This document shows positions 36,881-44,454 of a stretch of DNA of 64,000 nt, piece after piece. The translations under genes and the position numbers were made by a program. The notes under the pieces are model-generated. The model was given only the letters and a program-made list of their open reading frames with translations, made no database searches and was not told the origin of the DNA. Positions within the stretch are counted from its first letter, which is position 1; each line of letters starts with the position of its first letter. This stretch comes from Natrinema salinisoli. GTDB taxonomy: Archaea; Halobacteriota; Halobacteria; Halobacteriales; Natrialbaceae. The stretch spans positions 336,083 through 400,082 of the forward strand of contig NZ_CP084470.1 of the NCBI RefSeq assembly GCF_020405205.1. Reading direction: 5' to 3'.

Positions 36881-37869
36881 CGGTCTTCCTCCAAAAGGCG
36901 GAACGTTCCCGACGGAATGTGGTCGACGCCGAGCGCGTTCGATCCGGCGACCTCGAGCAGCTGATCGAACAGTTGTTCCATCCCCTGAACCGTCTCGGCG
37001 TCCCACTCTCGGACGACCATGTCGCGCCAGCCGTCCCGGATCGCCGCGACAATCACTGGCTCGTCGTCGGTCATCAGTTTCTCACCGATTTCGTCCCAGA
37101 GATCGTCGTCGGTCAGGAGCCGATCGACGGCGTCGCGATACGCCGCCGTGAACCGGCGAACGGTAGTCTCCCGTTCGGCGAGGAATTCCTCACTGGTCAG
37201 GAACGTCGACACCGGTACGCGGTTATCCGTCCGAGCCAGACGCTGCACGACGTCGGCCATCGAAACGACCGCTTCGTACGGTCCTCGTTCCGTAATTTCG
37301 GGAACGATTTGCCAGAACTGGAGCGCTGCATCTACTTCGCCGTCGCGAAGCATCCGGGTGAGTTCGACCTTCGAGCCAGCTTCGATTGGCGTGGCCGTTT
37401 CGTCGGGGTCGAAGCCGTAGTACGATCGACACGCCGCACGGGTGAGAATCCAGTTCTTGTCGAGGCGCCGAACGACACCGATACGGTGGCCCGAAAGGTC
37501 AGCCAATCCCCCGATATCGGTACGTTCCGGCGCCACGAGTTTACCGACCGTTCGACCGTACGGATAGATGGCAACGATATCGGCACCGCGAGAGCGTTCG
37601 CGGGCGGTGGAAATGTAGTCGATATCGATGAGATCGGCATCGCCGTCCTGTAAGCGCGCTTCGACGGTCTCCATCCCCCCTTCCAACGTGTCGGAGACGA
37701 GTTGGACGTCCAGGTGGAAGCCGTGCTCGTGGTCGATGCCAAGCCGTTTGATCGTATACAGCATGTAACGGGGGCTTCCGTTGTGTTCGAAGCGAGCACG
37801 CATAACCGGACGACCGTCGGCGGCGTCGTGGTGAGCGTCCAGCACGGCCTGTTGGCGTTCGACGTTCAT
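36877..37869 (-). CDS. Periplasmic-binding-fold protein without export signal (middle gene of three)
   Basis: About 330 residues from the ATG at 37869 (MNVERQQAVLDAHH). The binding fold is visible (DVQLVSDTLEGGMETVEARLQDGDADLIDIDYIS, then LSGHRIGVVRRLDKNWILTRAA, then SKVELTRMLRDGEVDAALQFWQIVPEI). It is more divergent than its neighbours and lacks the NWxPN motif. It has no signal peptide or membrane segment. Both ends overlap neighbouring genes by 4 bp, so all three proteins are probably produced in similar amounts and may form a complex. Confidence 0.72.
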   Translation of the reverse strand: MNVERQQAVLDAHHDAADGRPVMRARFEHNGSPRYMLYTIKRLGIDHEHGFHLDVQLVSDTLEGGMETVEARLQDGDADLIDIDYISTARERSRGADIVAIYPYGRTVGKLVAPERTDIGGLADLSGHRIGVVRRLDKNWILTRAACRSYYGFDPDETATPIEAGSKVELTRMLRDGEVDAALQFWQIVPEITERGPYEAVVSMADVVQRLARTDNRVPVSTFLTSEEFLAERETTVRRFTAAYRDAVDRLLTDDDLWDEIGEKLMTDDEPVIVAAIRDGWRDMVVREWDAETVQGMEQLFDQLLEVAGSNALGVDHIPSGTFRLLEEDR

Positions 37870-38759
37870 CGTTCGATTGGTGCAACGATCGCGTCGATAT
37901 CGGCGCTTTCGTCGACGAGTTGGCGGCGTTTCATCCACGAGAGATGGTCGGACAACTCCTCGCGATCGGCGACCTCCGGCGACTCGTACCGCGGAACCTC
38001 GATATCCTCAAGGAGCGCGTCGTATTCGACGTCGTCGAAGAGGTCTGGTGCAACGTCGGCGTCCGCTCGTAGCATCTCGAGATAGACGTCTCGGTACGCC
38101 GACGGGTGTTCGTTGATGTCCGATGCAGCGCGTTCGTATCCTCGTATGAATTTCTCGAGGACACTACCGTCAACCGCGTCGGCACCGACGATACCCATAT
38201 GATTCTCGAACTGCAGAACGGGTCGGAATCCGAGCTTCTCGGCAAGAGTGCTCTGTGGTTCCAGCAACGAGACCGCCTCAACGTCCCCGTCCCGAAGCGC
38301 ACGAAGTCGATCGGTCGGCATCCCGTGATGCTCGAGTGTTACCGCATCACTCGGCATGTGGTTCTCGAGTGCTCGGATTACCGTGTACTCTTGGCCGGTT
38401 CGTTTATTGACCCCGACTGGAACGTTCGCGAGATCACTCGGGTCCGCGAGATCACTCTCCTCGCGAACGTAGACGGTGTACGGCTGGTTCGCGAACGTTC
38501 CCTTCCCGACGATCCGGCCGTCATCCATCTCCCACGTCCGCTTGATGCTTTCCCACTTGCAGATCGGGTAGATATCCACGCCGTGATCGTCCGTCAGCGA
38601 CTCCTCTGCGGGAATGTACTTCCAGTCGACGTCGCCTCTATCGCGTTCAACCAGCTCGACCTCCAGCCCTTCCGCTTCGAAGTATCCCTTCTCGGCCGCC
38701 ACCTTCTGTGGCAGCATGAACGAGAACGGGAGATGAAACAGTCGTACTTTGTCATTCAT
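37866..38759 (-). CDS. Periplasmic-binding-fold protein without export signal (first gene of three)
   Basis: A 297-residue protein that starts with the fold (MNDKVRLFHLPFSFMLPQKVAAEKGYFEAEGLEVELV), so it is cytoplasmic. It has ADPSDLANVPVGVNKRTGQEYTVIRAL and DRLRALRDGDVEAVSLLEP, typical of NMT1-like and 4,5-dihydroxyphthalate-decarboxylase-like members of this fold, where soluble members are enzymes. It opens the three-gene unit and is divergent from the cupin gene. A TATA-like CTATTAATAAC lies about 30 bp ahead of its start. Confidence 0.75.
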   Translation of the reverse strand: MNDKVRLFHLPFSFMLPQKVAAEKGYFEAEGLEVELVERDRGDVDWKYIPAEESLTDDHGVDIYPICKWESIKRTWEMDDGRIVGKGTFANQPYTVYVREESDLADPSDLANVPVGVNKRTGQEYTVIRALENHMPSDAVTLEHHGMPTDRLRALRDGDVEAVSLLEPQSTLAEKLGFRPVLQFENHMGIVGADAVDGSVLEKFIRGYERAASDINEHPSAYRDVYLEMLRADADVAPDLFDDVEYDALLEDIEVPRYESPEVADREELSDHLSWMKRRQLVDESADIDAIVAPIER

Positions 38760-38846
38760 TTTCCATCTAAGTCGTGGACATTACACTAGTTATTAATAGT
38801 ATCGTGGGAAGTTTTAAGTAAGTAGGTGAAATGTTTGTCGCCTATC
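38760..38846. promoter_or_regulatory. Divergent promoter between the binding-fold operon and the cupin operon
   Basis: An 87-bp gap between divergent starts. It contains TTATTAATAG near 38789-38798, a TATA candidate for the minus-strand operon, and TTTTAAGTA near 38813-38821, a candidate for the plus-strand cupin gene. Such a short shared region suggests joint control of the two units. Confidence 0.45.
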
Positions 38847-39236
38847 ATGGATCGCGTGTGCAGAACTGACCGTGAATACGGAGAGCCCTCCCCGGGGGTC
38901 CGACTGGCAGACCTCGCAGGAGGGACGCGGGCGAGCATGAAGTTTTGGCGGATTGAACCGGGAGCGACCCTCCCCACTCACCGGCATTCGAACGAACAGA
39001 TCGGGTTTCTCATCTCCGGTCGGCTCGTCGCCGTTCTCGAAGACGGAGAAGTACCGCTAGAACCCGGCGACTCCTACGTCTTTTCCAGCGACGAGTTCCA
39101 CGGTGCGGAGAACCGCAGTGACGAACCTGCCGTGGGGATCGGTGTCTTGAGTCCTCCTCGAAACGCCCCGAGCTGGGGAGACGACCGCGCTGCGAGTGAG
39201 CCAGAGCAAACCGATCCGATCGAATCGGACGAGTAG
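38847..39236 (+). CDS. Cupin-domain protein
   Basis: A 129-residue small cupin. The first motif is LPTHRHSNEQIGFLISGRL, with His-x-His and Glu-like spacing for a metal, and the second is PLEPGDSYVFSSDEFHGAEN with the second histidine. Cupins of this size bind metals and act as small isomerases, dioxygenases or sensors. It lies 8 bp ahead of the VOC gene and forms an operon with it. I use the ATG at 38847 rather than the GTG at 38826. Confidence 0.82.
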   Translation: MDRVCRTDREYGEPSPGVRLADLAGGTRASMKFWRIEPGATLPTHRHSNEQIGFLISGRLVAVLEDGEVPLEPGDSYVFSSDEFHGAENRSDEPAVGIGVLSPPRNAPSWGDDRAASEPEQTDPIESDE

Positions 39237-39244
39237 GATTCCGT

Positions 39245-39670
39245 ATGGACGCTATCGATCACATCAACGTAGACGTCAACGATCTCGACGCCTGCTATCA
39301 GTTCTACCGCGAGGTACTCGAGTTAGACTTGCTCCGGCCACCATCCGATTTTCAGGGCGAACACGCGATGTTCGAAGCCGGAGAGACCGTCCTCACGCTC
39401 GCTGAAACGGGACGAGCCGACGAGTGGGACGAAGAGAACATTACGCATCCACTCGATAAGGCGCATCTCGCGTTCGAAACCGGTCGCGAGAACTACGACC
39501 GGATGATATCCGAACTCGACGGCCAGTTCCCGAAGCAGGGGCCGTACGATTGGGACTCCTTCGAAGGATTCTATTTTCTGGATCCGGACGGTAATCTCCT
39601 CGAGATCATCACGTACGAGCCGGTCCCCGACGATATCGAGCGCACGTTACTTACTCACGACGACGTGTGA
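39245..39670 (+). CDS. VOC-family (glyoxalase/dioxygenase) protein
   Basis: A 141-residue vicinal-oxygen-chelate protein with paired beta-alpha-beta units: MDAIDHINVDVNDLDACYQFY supplies His at the start of the first unit, HLAFET the second region, and FYFLDPDGNLLEIITYE the C-terminal metal-binding Glu. Substrate unknown; VOC enzymes act as glyoxalases, epimerases or extradiol dioxygenases. It is co-transcribed with the cupin. Its stop codon lies inside a solo IS200/IS605-type end, so its last few residues may come from an insertion. Confidence 0.85.
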   Translation: MDAIDHINVDVNDLDACYQFYREVLELDLLRPPSDFQGEHAMFEAGETVLTLAETGRADEWDEENITHPLDKAHLAFETGRENYDRMISELDGQFPKQGPYDWDSFEGFYFLDPDGNLLEIITYEPVPDDIERTLLTHDDV

Positions 39671-39728
39671 ACTACCCCACCCTACTCGCTCGCTTGCGCT
39701 CGCTGAGGAGGGGGGCTTAACGCCTCGA
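39665..39728 (-). repeat. IS200/IS605-type palindromic end, solo copy (inverted)
   Basis: The reverse complement of the element at 6783: GTGAACTACCCCACCCTACT, then CGCTCGCTTGCGCTCGCTGAGGAGGGGGGCTTAACGCC. The palindrome is slightly different from the first copy (GGAGGGGGG against ATCCTCACGG side), so the two are not recent duplicates. No transposase frame is adjacent. Confidence 0.5.
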
Positions 39729-39747
39729 TTCAGCTAACGGTGGCAGC

Positions 39748-40356
39748 CTACGACTGCGTATCGCCACTCCCGTCAGTGGCAATGGTCTCTTTGTCGCTGC
39801 GCTCCTCTCGTGCGGTCTGTAGATATTCACGCCCTTCTTCCGTCTGCCAGAGCTTTTCGTCGAAGACGGAAGAATTGGTTTCGAACTTGTGAACCGTCGG
39901 TAGCTTCGTGTTATCGAACTGTGCGATCAGCGATCCGTGCTTTTTGAAGAAGTGATGCATCCATTGCTCCGCCTCGTGGTCGCCGCTGAACTGCATCAAA
40001 AGCTGCCAATGGTAGTTGCTGTCCGCGTTACAGAACATGACGACGTGCGGGTCCTCGACGAGTTCCCAGTAGCACTCTTCCCACTGGTCCTCGAAGTTGG
40101 GATAGTGAAACGCGATTCTGAAGCTGTGGTAATCGAAGATTCGTTTGTTTGGTTGGATCGATTTCCGGAAGACGTCTTTGTCAGACATTTCGTGGAGAAG
40201 TTCGTTCACCCGGTTGTGCGACAGTTCGATGCCGTACTGATCCGCGAGGATATCCCTGATTTCCCGAACGGGGGCCGTCGGGTTATCCATACGGACCTTC
40301 AAAAGAACGATATCTCTCGGAGAGAGTTCGGCGTCGAAATCGTCTCTACTGTTCAT
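39748..40356 (-). CDS. Winged-helix transcriptional regulator (Lrp-like arrangement)
   Basis: A 202-residue regulator. Residues ~10-65 form a winged helix (LSPRDIVLLKVRMDNPTAPVREIRDILADQYGIELSHNRVNELLHEM). The rest is an alpha/beta sensor part with HYPNFEDQWEECYWELVEDPHVVMFCNADSNYHWQLLMQF, resembling the ligand/oligomer domain of Lrp/AsnC proteins. It is common in haloarchaea next to catabolic genes. It diverges from the aldehyde oxidoreductase gene, with a 390-bp gap, and is the best candidate for its regulator. Confidence 0.72.
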   Translation of the reverse strand: MNSRDDFDAELSPRDIVLLKVRMDNPTAPVREIRDILADQYGIELSHNRVNELLHEMSDKDVFRKSIQPNKRIFDYHSFRIAFHYPNFEDQWEECYWELVEDPHVVMFCNADSNYHWQLLMQFSGDHEAEQWMHHFFKKHGSLIAQFDNTKLPTVHKFETNSSVFDEKLWQTEEGREYLQTAREERSDKETIATDGSGDTQS

Positions 40357-40747
40357 TCTGCTCTTGAGCGTTCGTTGATGCAGGCACGTAATAAATCTTC
40401 ATACAATTACCAAACTATAGGTTCTCTTCTCGAAAGATGTATTGCATCATACCGCACTATATTATCATTGTAATTCGTTTTCTCGTGTGGTCACTGAGCG
40501 CCGCTGCGAATCCGTCGTGAACTTCCTGGAAACCAGCCGAGTTCGGACATGATAGGGTTCGAAATCATTGTGGAACAGTAACTGGCCAAAATCGGAGAAG
40601 CGTTCTTTGTAATCTAAACACGATTCCAAAATCATTCTTAACATTGTCATCCCAATTATCTATTACAAAATAACACCTACGGAGTAAATATAACTAATCG
40701 CAGTTACGTGAGTTGGGCAACAATTATTTCAAAAGAGAGCATACAGT
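40357..40747. other. AT-rich intergenic region between regulator and aldehyde oxidoreductase
   Basis: 390 bp with no convincing gene. It is much more AT-rich than the flanks (40400-40480 and 40620-40740). TAAATATAAC near 40685-40694 is a plausible TATA box for the aldehyde oxidoreductase. The length leaves room for regulator sites and a long 5' leader, but I see no clear repeat. Confidence 0.45.
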
Positions 40748-42691
40748 ATGCTGTTCGGTAACATGAGTGACATAGGCGGCTTCCAGGATAGGATTGCTCG
40801 TATCGATCTCTCGGACGGAGGGGTCACATACGAATCGATCGACGACGAGGACGCAAAGAAGTATATCGGTGCGCGGGGACTCGGGGTGAAGTACATCTTC
40901 GACCAGGGACCGGAGGTCGATCCACTTGGCCCGGACAACCTGCTCGCGTTCATGAACGGGCCGCTGTCGGGGACGCAGGTCACGATGAGCGGCCGGATCG
41001 CCGTCTGTACGAAATCGCCGCTGACCGGGACGATTACAGACAGTCACCACGGCGGCTGGTCGGGGGCCCGCCTCAAGTGGGCCGGCTTCGACGGCCTGAC
41101 CTTCGAGGGAGAAGCCGACGAACCTGTGTACGCCTACGTCGAAGACGGCGAGGTCGAACTCCGGGATGCCTCTCACCTCTGGGGCGAGGGCGTCCACGAG
41201 ACTCGAGACCGACTCGAGGAGGAACACGAGGGATCCTACGGCAAGAACCTCTCGATGATGGCGATCGGTCCCGCCGGCGAGAACGGCGTCAAGTACGCCT
41301 GCATCATGAACGAGGACGACCGGGCCTCCGGTCGCGGTGGCACGGGCTGCGTAATGGGGTCGAAGAATCTCAAAGCGATCGTCATCAAGTCGACCACGCA
41401 GATGCCCAAGCCAGCTGATCCGGAGACCTTCAAGGAAGGCCACCAGCAGGCGATGCAGGCCATCACGGAATCGGAGGTCACCGCGCCCAACGAAGGCGGA
41501 CTCTCGATGTACGGGACGAACGTCCTGATGAACATCGGGGAGGAAATGGACGGCCTCCCGACCAAGAACGGAAAGTACACCTCGACAAAGAGTATGCGCG
41601 AAGCCGAGGGCGTCGACATCGACGCCGAGCGCGTCTCCGGCGAGAACGTCCGCGAGAACATTCTCGTCGACGAACCCACCTGCCACTCCTGTCCGGTCGC
41701 CTGCAAGAAAGAAGTCGAGGTCGACGTGATGCACAAGGGTGAAGAGCTGAACGTCCGCACCGAGTCCTACGAGTACGAGTCGGCGTACGCGCTCGGCCCC
41801 AATTCGGGCCACACCGACCGCGACGAAATCGCAGTCATGCTCGAGCGCTGTAACGACATGGGCGTCGACACCATCGACGCGGGTAACATGATGGCGATGG
41901 CCATGGAGATGACCGAAGAGGGCAAACTCGAGGACGTCGGCGAACTCGACTGGGGCGACTCCGAGACGATGATCGATCTGATCGAACGGATCGCCCGCCG
42001 CGAGGACGACCTCGGGGATCTGCTGGCCGAGGGGCCCCGCCGAGTCGCCGACCGGATGGACGCCCGCGAGAACTCGCTGGCGGTCAAGGGCCAGACCATC
42101 GCCGCCTATGACCCGCGCTGCATGAAAGGAATGGGTATCGGCTACGCGACCTCGAACCGCGGGGCCTGCCACCTGCGCGGCTACACGCCCGCCGCGGAGA
42201 TCCTCGGTATTCCCGAGAAAGTCGACCCCTACGAGTACGAGGGCAAGGGCGAGCTCACCGCTCAGTTCCAGGACCTCCACGCGATCAGCGACTCCTTCGA
42301 CATCTGCAAGTTCAACGCGTTCGCCGAAGGCATCGAGGAGTACGTCACTCAGTACAACGGGATGACCGGTCGCGACGTCTCCGAGGATGACCTCCTCGAG
42401 GCCGGCGAGCGGATCTACAACCTCGAGCGCTACTACAACAACCTCAACGGCTTCGACGGCAGCGACGACTCGCTGCCCGAGCGCTTCCTCGAGGACGGCA
42501 TCCCCGGCCAGGGTGCCAGCGAGGGCGAATACTGCGAACTCGACGAGATGAAGGCAGAGTACTACGAGCACCGCGGCTGGGTCGACGGCGTCGTCCCCGA
42601 CGAGAAACTCGACGACCTCGGGATCGAGGTCGGACCCGGAACCGGCGTCAGTGCCGACGACGGCGGTGCAGCGGCACCGAGCGACGACTGA
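40748..42691 (+). CDS. aor: Tungsten/molybdopterin aldehyde:ferredoxin oxidoreductase
   Basis: A 647-residue AOR-family enzyme that oxidises an aldehyde to the acid and reduces ferredoxin. The N-terminal region has YIGARGLGVKYIFDQG and NGPLSGTQVTMSGR; the pterin-binding region is RGGTGCVMGSKNLKAIV (about 197-213). The 4Fe-4S cluster cysteines are C312, C315 and C319 (CHSCPVAC) with the fourth at C520 (DICKFNAF). The long acidic linker at the C-terminus is typical of halophiles. An ATG at 40763 is an alternative start. It lies 36 bp before the convergent amphi-Trp gene. Two ferredoxins and two quinoproteins upstream make a shared alcohol-to-acid route plausible. Confidence 0.92.
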   Translation: MLFGNMSDIGGFQDRIARIDLSDGGVTYESIDDEDAKKYIGARGLGVKYIFDQGPEVDPLGPDNLLAFMNGPLSGTQVTMSGRIAVCTKSPLTGTITDSHHGGWSGARLKWAGFDGLTFEGEADEPVYAYVEDGEVELRDASHLWGEGVHETRDRLEEEHEGSYGKNLSMMAIGPAGENGVKYACIMNEDDRASGRGGTGCVMGSKNLKAIVIKSTTQMPKPADPETFKEGHQQAMQAITESEVTAPNEGGLSMYGTNVLMNIGEEMDGLPTKNGKYTSTKSMREAEGVDIDAERVSGENVRENILVDEPTCHSCPVACKKEVEVDVMHKGEELNVRTESYEYESAYALGPNSGHTDRDEIAVMLERCNDMGVDTIDAGNMMAMAMEMTEEGKLEDVGELDWGDSETMIDLIERIARREDDLGDLLAEGPRRVADRMDARENSLAVKGQTIAAYDPRCMKGMGIGYATSNRGACHLRGYTPAAEILGIPEKVDPYEYEGKGELTAQFQDLHAISDSFDICKFNAFAEGIEEYVTQYNGMTGRDVSEDDLLEAGERIYNLERYYNNLNGFDGSDDSLPERFLEDGIPGQGASEGEYCELDEMKAEYYEHRGWVDGVVPDEKLDDLGIEVGPGTGVSADDGGAAAPSDD

Positions 42692-42727
42692 TATCCAAAT
42701 AGGAGAGGCCAACTACCGATTCGACGA

Positions 42728-43033
42728 TCACTCGACGTTCAGGTCGCCCGTGCCCGTCTTCGGTTCCTCGAACTCGAGTTCGATCTCGAGCTCGGCTTCC
42801 GATTGGTTCGAGAATTCGATCTCGACTTCGATCGGCTCGGCGAACTCGAACGGGATTTCCCAGTCGTCACCGCTTATTTGCAATTCGTTGCCGTCCTCGA
42901 CGGCGTCCGCTAACGTCCGGAGGAACGCTGCCGTGTCTCCCCCGGACAGGTACACTTCCCGTTCGAAGAACCCGTCCGTAATCGTCGTCGTGTCCCGGGG
43001 TTGGCTGCTCGGAAAATCAACCTTTTTGACCAT
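42728..43033 (-). CDS. Amphi-Trp domain protein
   Basis: A 101-residue acidic protein with the amphi-Trp pattern: FEREVYLSGGDTAAFLRTLADA, then DDWEIPFEFAEPIEVEIEFS, with repeated alternating hydrophobic and acidic strand residues. No function is known for the domain. Small amphi-Trp proteins occur next to AOR-type enzymes in several haloarchaeal genomes as far as I recall, so a link to the neighbouring enzyme is plausible but unproven. Confidence 0.7.
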   Translation of the reverse strand: MVKKVDFPSSQPRDTTTITDGFFEREVYLSGGDTAAFLRTLADAVEDGNELQISGDDWEIPFEFAEPIEVEIEFSNQSEAELEIELEFEEPKTGTGDLNVE

Positions 43034-43128
43034 AGTATCTAATTTATACTGCCACTGGTTAAGTTTGTGGATGAAATCATAACATTTCTCGAGTAACTAT
43101 TTATAATCGGGCCTACTCGTGTATTCGT

Positions 43129-43419
43129 ATGACGCTGCTCGAGGTGTTCGGAAGCAGCCAGCGCCTAGAAATCCTCCGCGAGCTCACGCACAGGCCGATG
43201 TACGTTTCAGAGCTTACCGAAGCAGTCGGAATGGACGGAAAAACGGCTTCGCACCACCTCTCGGTGCTCGAAGACGCGGAATTACTCGAACACTATTATC
43301 AGGGAAATCGAAAATATTACCGGTTAGTTCGAAGTGTACAGTTCGAAGCGTCACCGCCACCTGAACGATCGTTCGTCCTGCAAGCCAACGAACGATCTAC
43401 AGAGAGTCCGTCTGATTGA
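43129..43419 (+). CDS. ArsR-family winged-helix regulator
   Basis: A 96-residue winged-helix protein: VFGSSQRLEILRELTHRP, VSELTEAVGMDGKTASHHLSVLEDAELLEHYY and a wing GNRKYYRLV. This is the standard ArsR/HTH-20 layout. No metal-binding cysteines are visible, so it probably responds to something other than a metal. It is divergent from the amphi-Trp gene (95 bp), with TTTATAATC near 43099-43108 as a TATA candidate about 25 bp before the start. Confidence 0.85.
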   Translation: MTLLEVFGSSQRLEILRELTHRPMYVSELTEAVGMDGKTASHHLSVLEDAELLEHYYQGNRKYYRLVRSVQFEASPPPERSFVLQANERSTESPSD

Positions 43420-43497
43420 CTGGGAAAAAGTGAGTACGCGAATGACAGGAGAACGCCCGGGGCTTTAGCCGTGGGATGAATCCGCCACTGCTGCGTC

Positions 43498-44319
43498 TCA
43501 CTCTCGAATCGCGCGGAGTCGCCCCGGCGCGTCATCGTCAATTCCGACCACTGCATCGTCGGCCAGTGGCGTCTCACAGTCCGAACACGCGACCTCTATC
43601 AGCGTGTGTGGGCGCTCACAGCACGGGTCAACCGTCCTTTCCGTAACGTCGATGGTTCCACCACAGGCCGGACAAACGCGGATAAAGAGACGAAGGCTCC
43701 GGAGAAGGGCGATTCGGTCGTTCGGTGACAGGGTTTCCCATCCGCTGCCCCGCTCCGCAAGGAGACGACCCGCAGCAACGTCAGCGATCAGCGCCCATTC
43801 GGAGATCCAGCGTATCGATTGGTTCCCATCGATGACGGCCCCGGTCGCAGCGTGTCTCGAGACGTCATCGGTGCCAAAGAGTGTCCGAAGCACGGACTCA
43901 TCGATATCCTCGGAACGGATCCCTTCGATTGCTGCCTCCCACGCGGTAGCGAACGAGTCGGTCAGCGCCGGGGCTTCGGCGTCCGTGAGGGCACCGATGG
44001 CGACGAGTTGCTCTTCGGTCGCTGCGTCGGCGTCGATCGATCTGGAGGCCCGCCCTGCGACCGGTTCTTTGCCGAACAGTTCGAGCACCGACGCGGAGAG
44101 ATAGCGTTTCGTGAGTGCCGGCGTCCCTGGTACGAGATAGCCGCGAAAATAGATGAGAGCGAGTGCAACGAGGAAGAAGACGATTCCAACGCCAGTCCCA
44201 GCGGCGACTCCCGCGGCCCCGGCGAGTATTATCGCAATACCGACGTTTACGGCGGTGCACGGCGTGCACCGGTTTTCTCCGGTGTATTCGTTCCGCTTGA
44301 AAGCGTTGAGGGCCTCCAT
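43498..44319 (-). CDS. Haloarchaeal membrane protein with C-terminal zinc ribbon
   Basis: A 273-residue protein. The N-terminus has a conserved NEYTGENRCTPCTAVN motif ahead of two transmembrane segments (about 25-62). The C-terminus has a zinc ribbon: CPACGG, then CCERPH, then CSDCETPL. The middle (about 85-200) is acidic and helical. The N-terminal motif is familiar from conserved haloarchaeal proteins of unknown function. Membrane-anchored with a cytoplasmic metal-binding tail, it could be a regulatory or assembly factor; nothing more is visible. Confidence 0.65.
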   Translation of the reverse strand: MEALNAFKRNEYTGENRCTPCTAVNVGIAIILAGAAGVAAGTGVGIVFFLVALALIYFRGYLVPGTPALTKRYLSASVLELFGKEPVAGRASRSIDADAATEEQLVAIGALTDAEAPALTDSFATAWEAAIEGIRSEDIDESVLRTLFGTDDVSRHAATGAVIDGNQSIRWISEWALIADVAAGRLLAERGSGWETLSPNDRIALLRSLRLFIRVCPACGGTIDVTERTVDPCCERPHTLIEVACSDCETPLADDAVVGIDDDAPGRLRAIRE

Positions 44320-44454
44320 CTCGAGTAGATATTAGGCCGACGAGAAATCAAATTTCCGGGCCTTCCGGATTGCTGTCGGTACTGCACGCGAGACAGACCG
44401 GTTCCGCCTTTCGTCGATGTGAAAGGAGGTCGACCGAACGCTCGCGACCGCGAG

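Noticed and set aside
40724..42712. A 662-codon open frame on the minus strand across the aldehyde oxidoreductase gene
   Set aside because: It is a shadow of the GC-rich plus-strand gene: its residues are repeats of Val, Asp, Leu, Ala, and the plus frame has clear cluster and pterin motifs.
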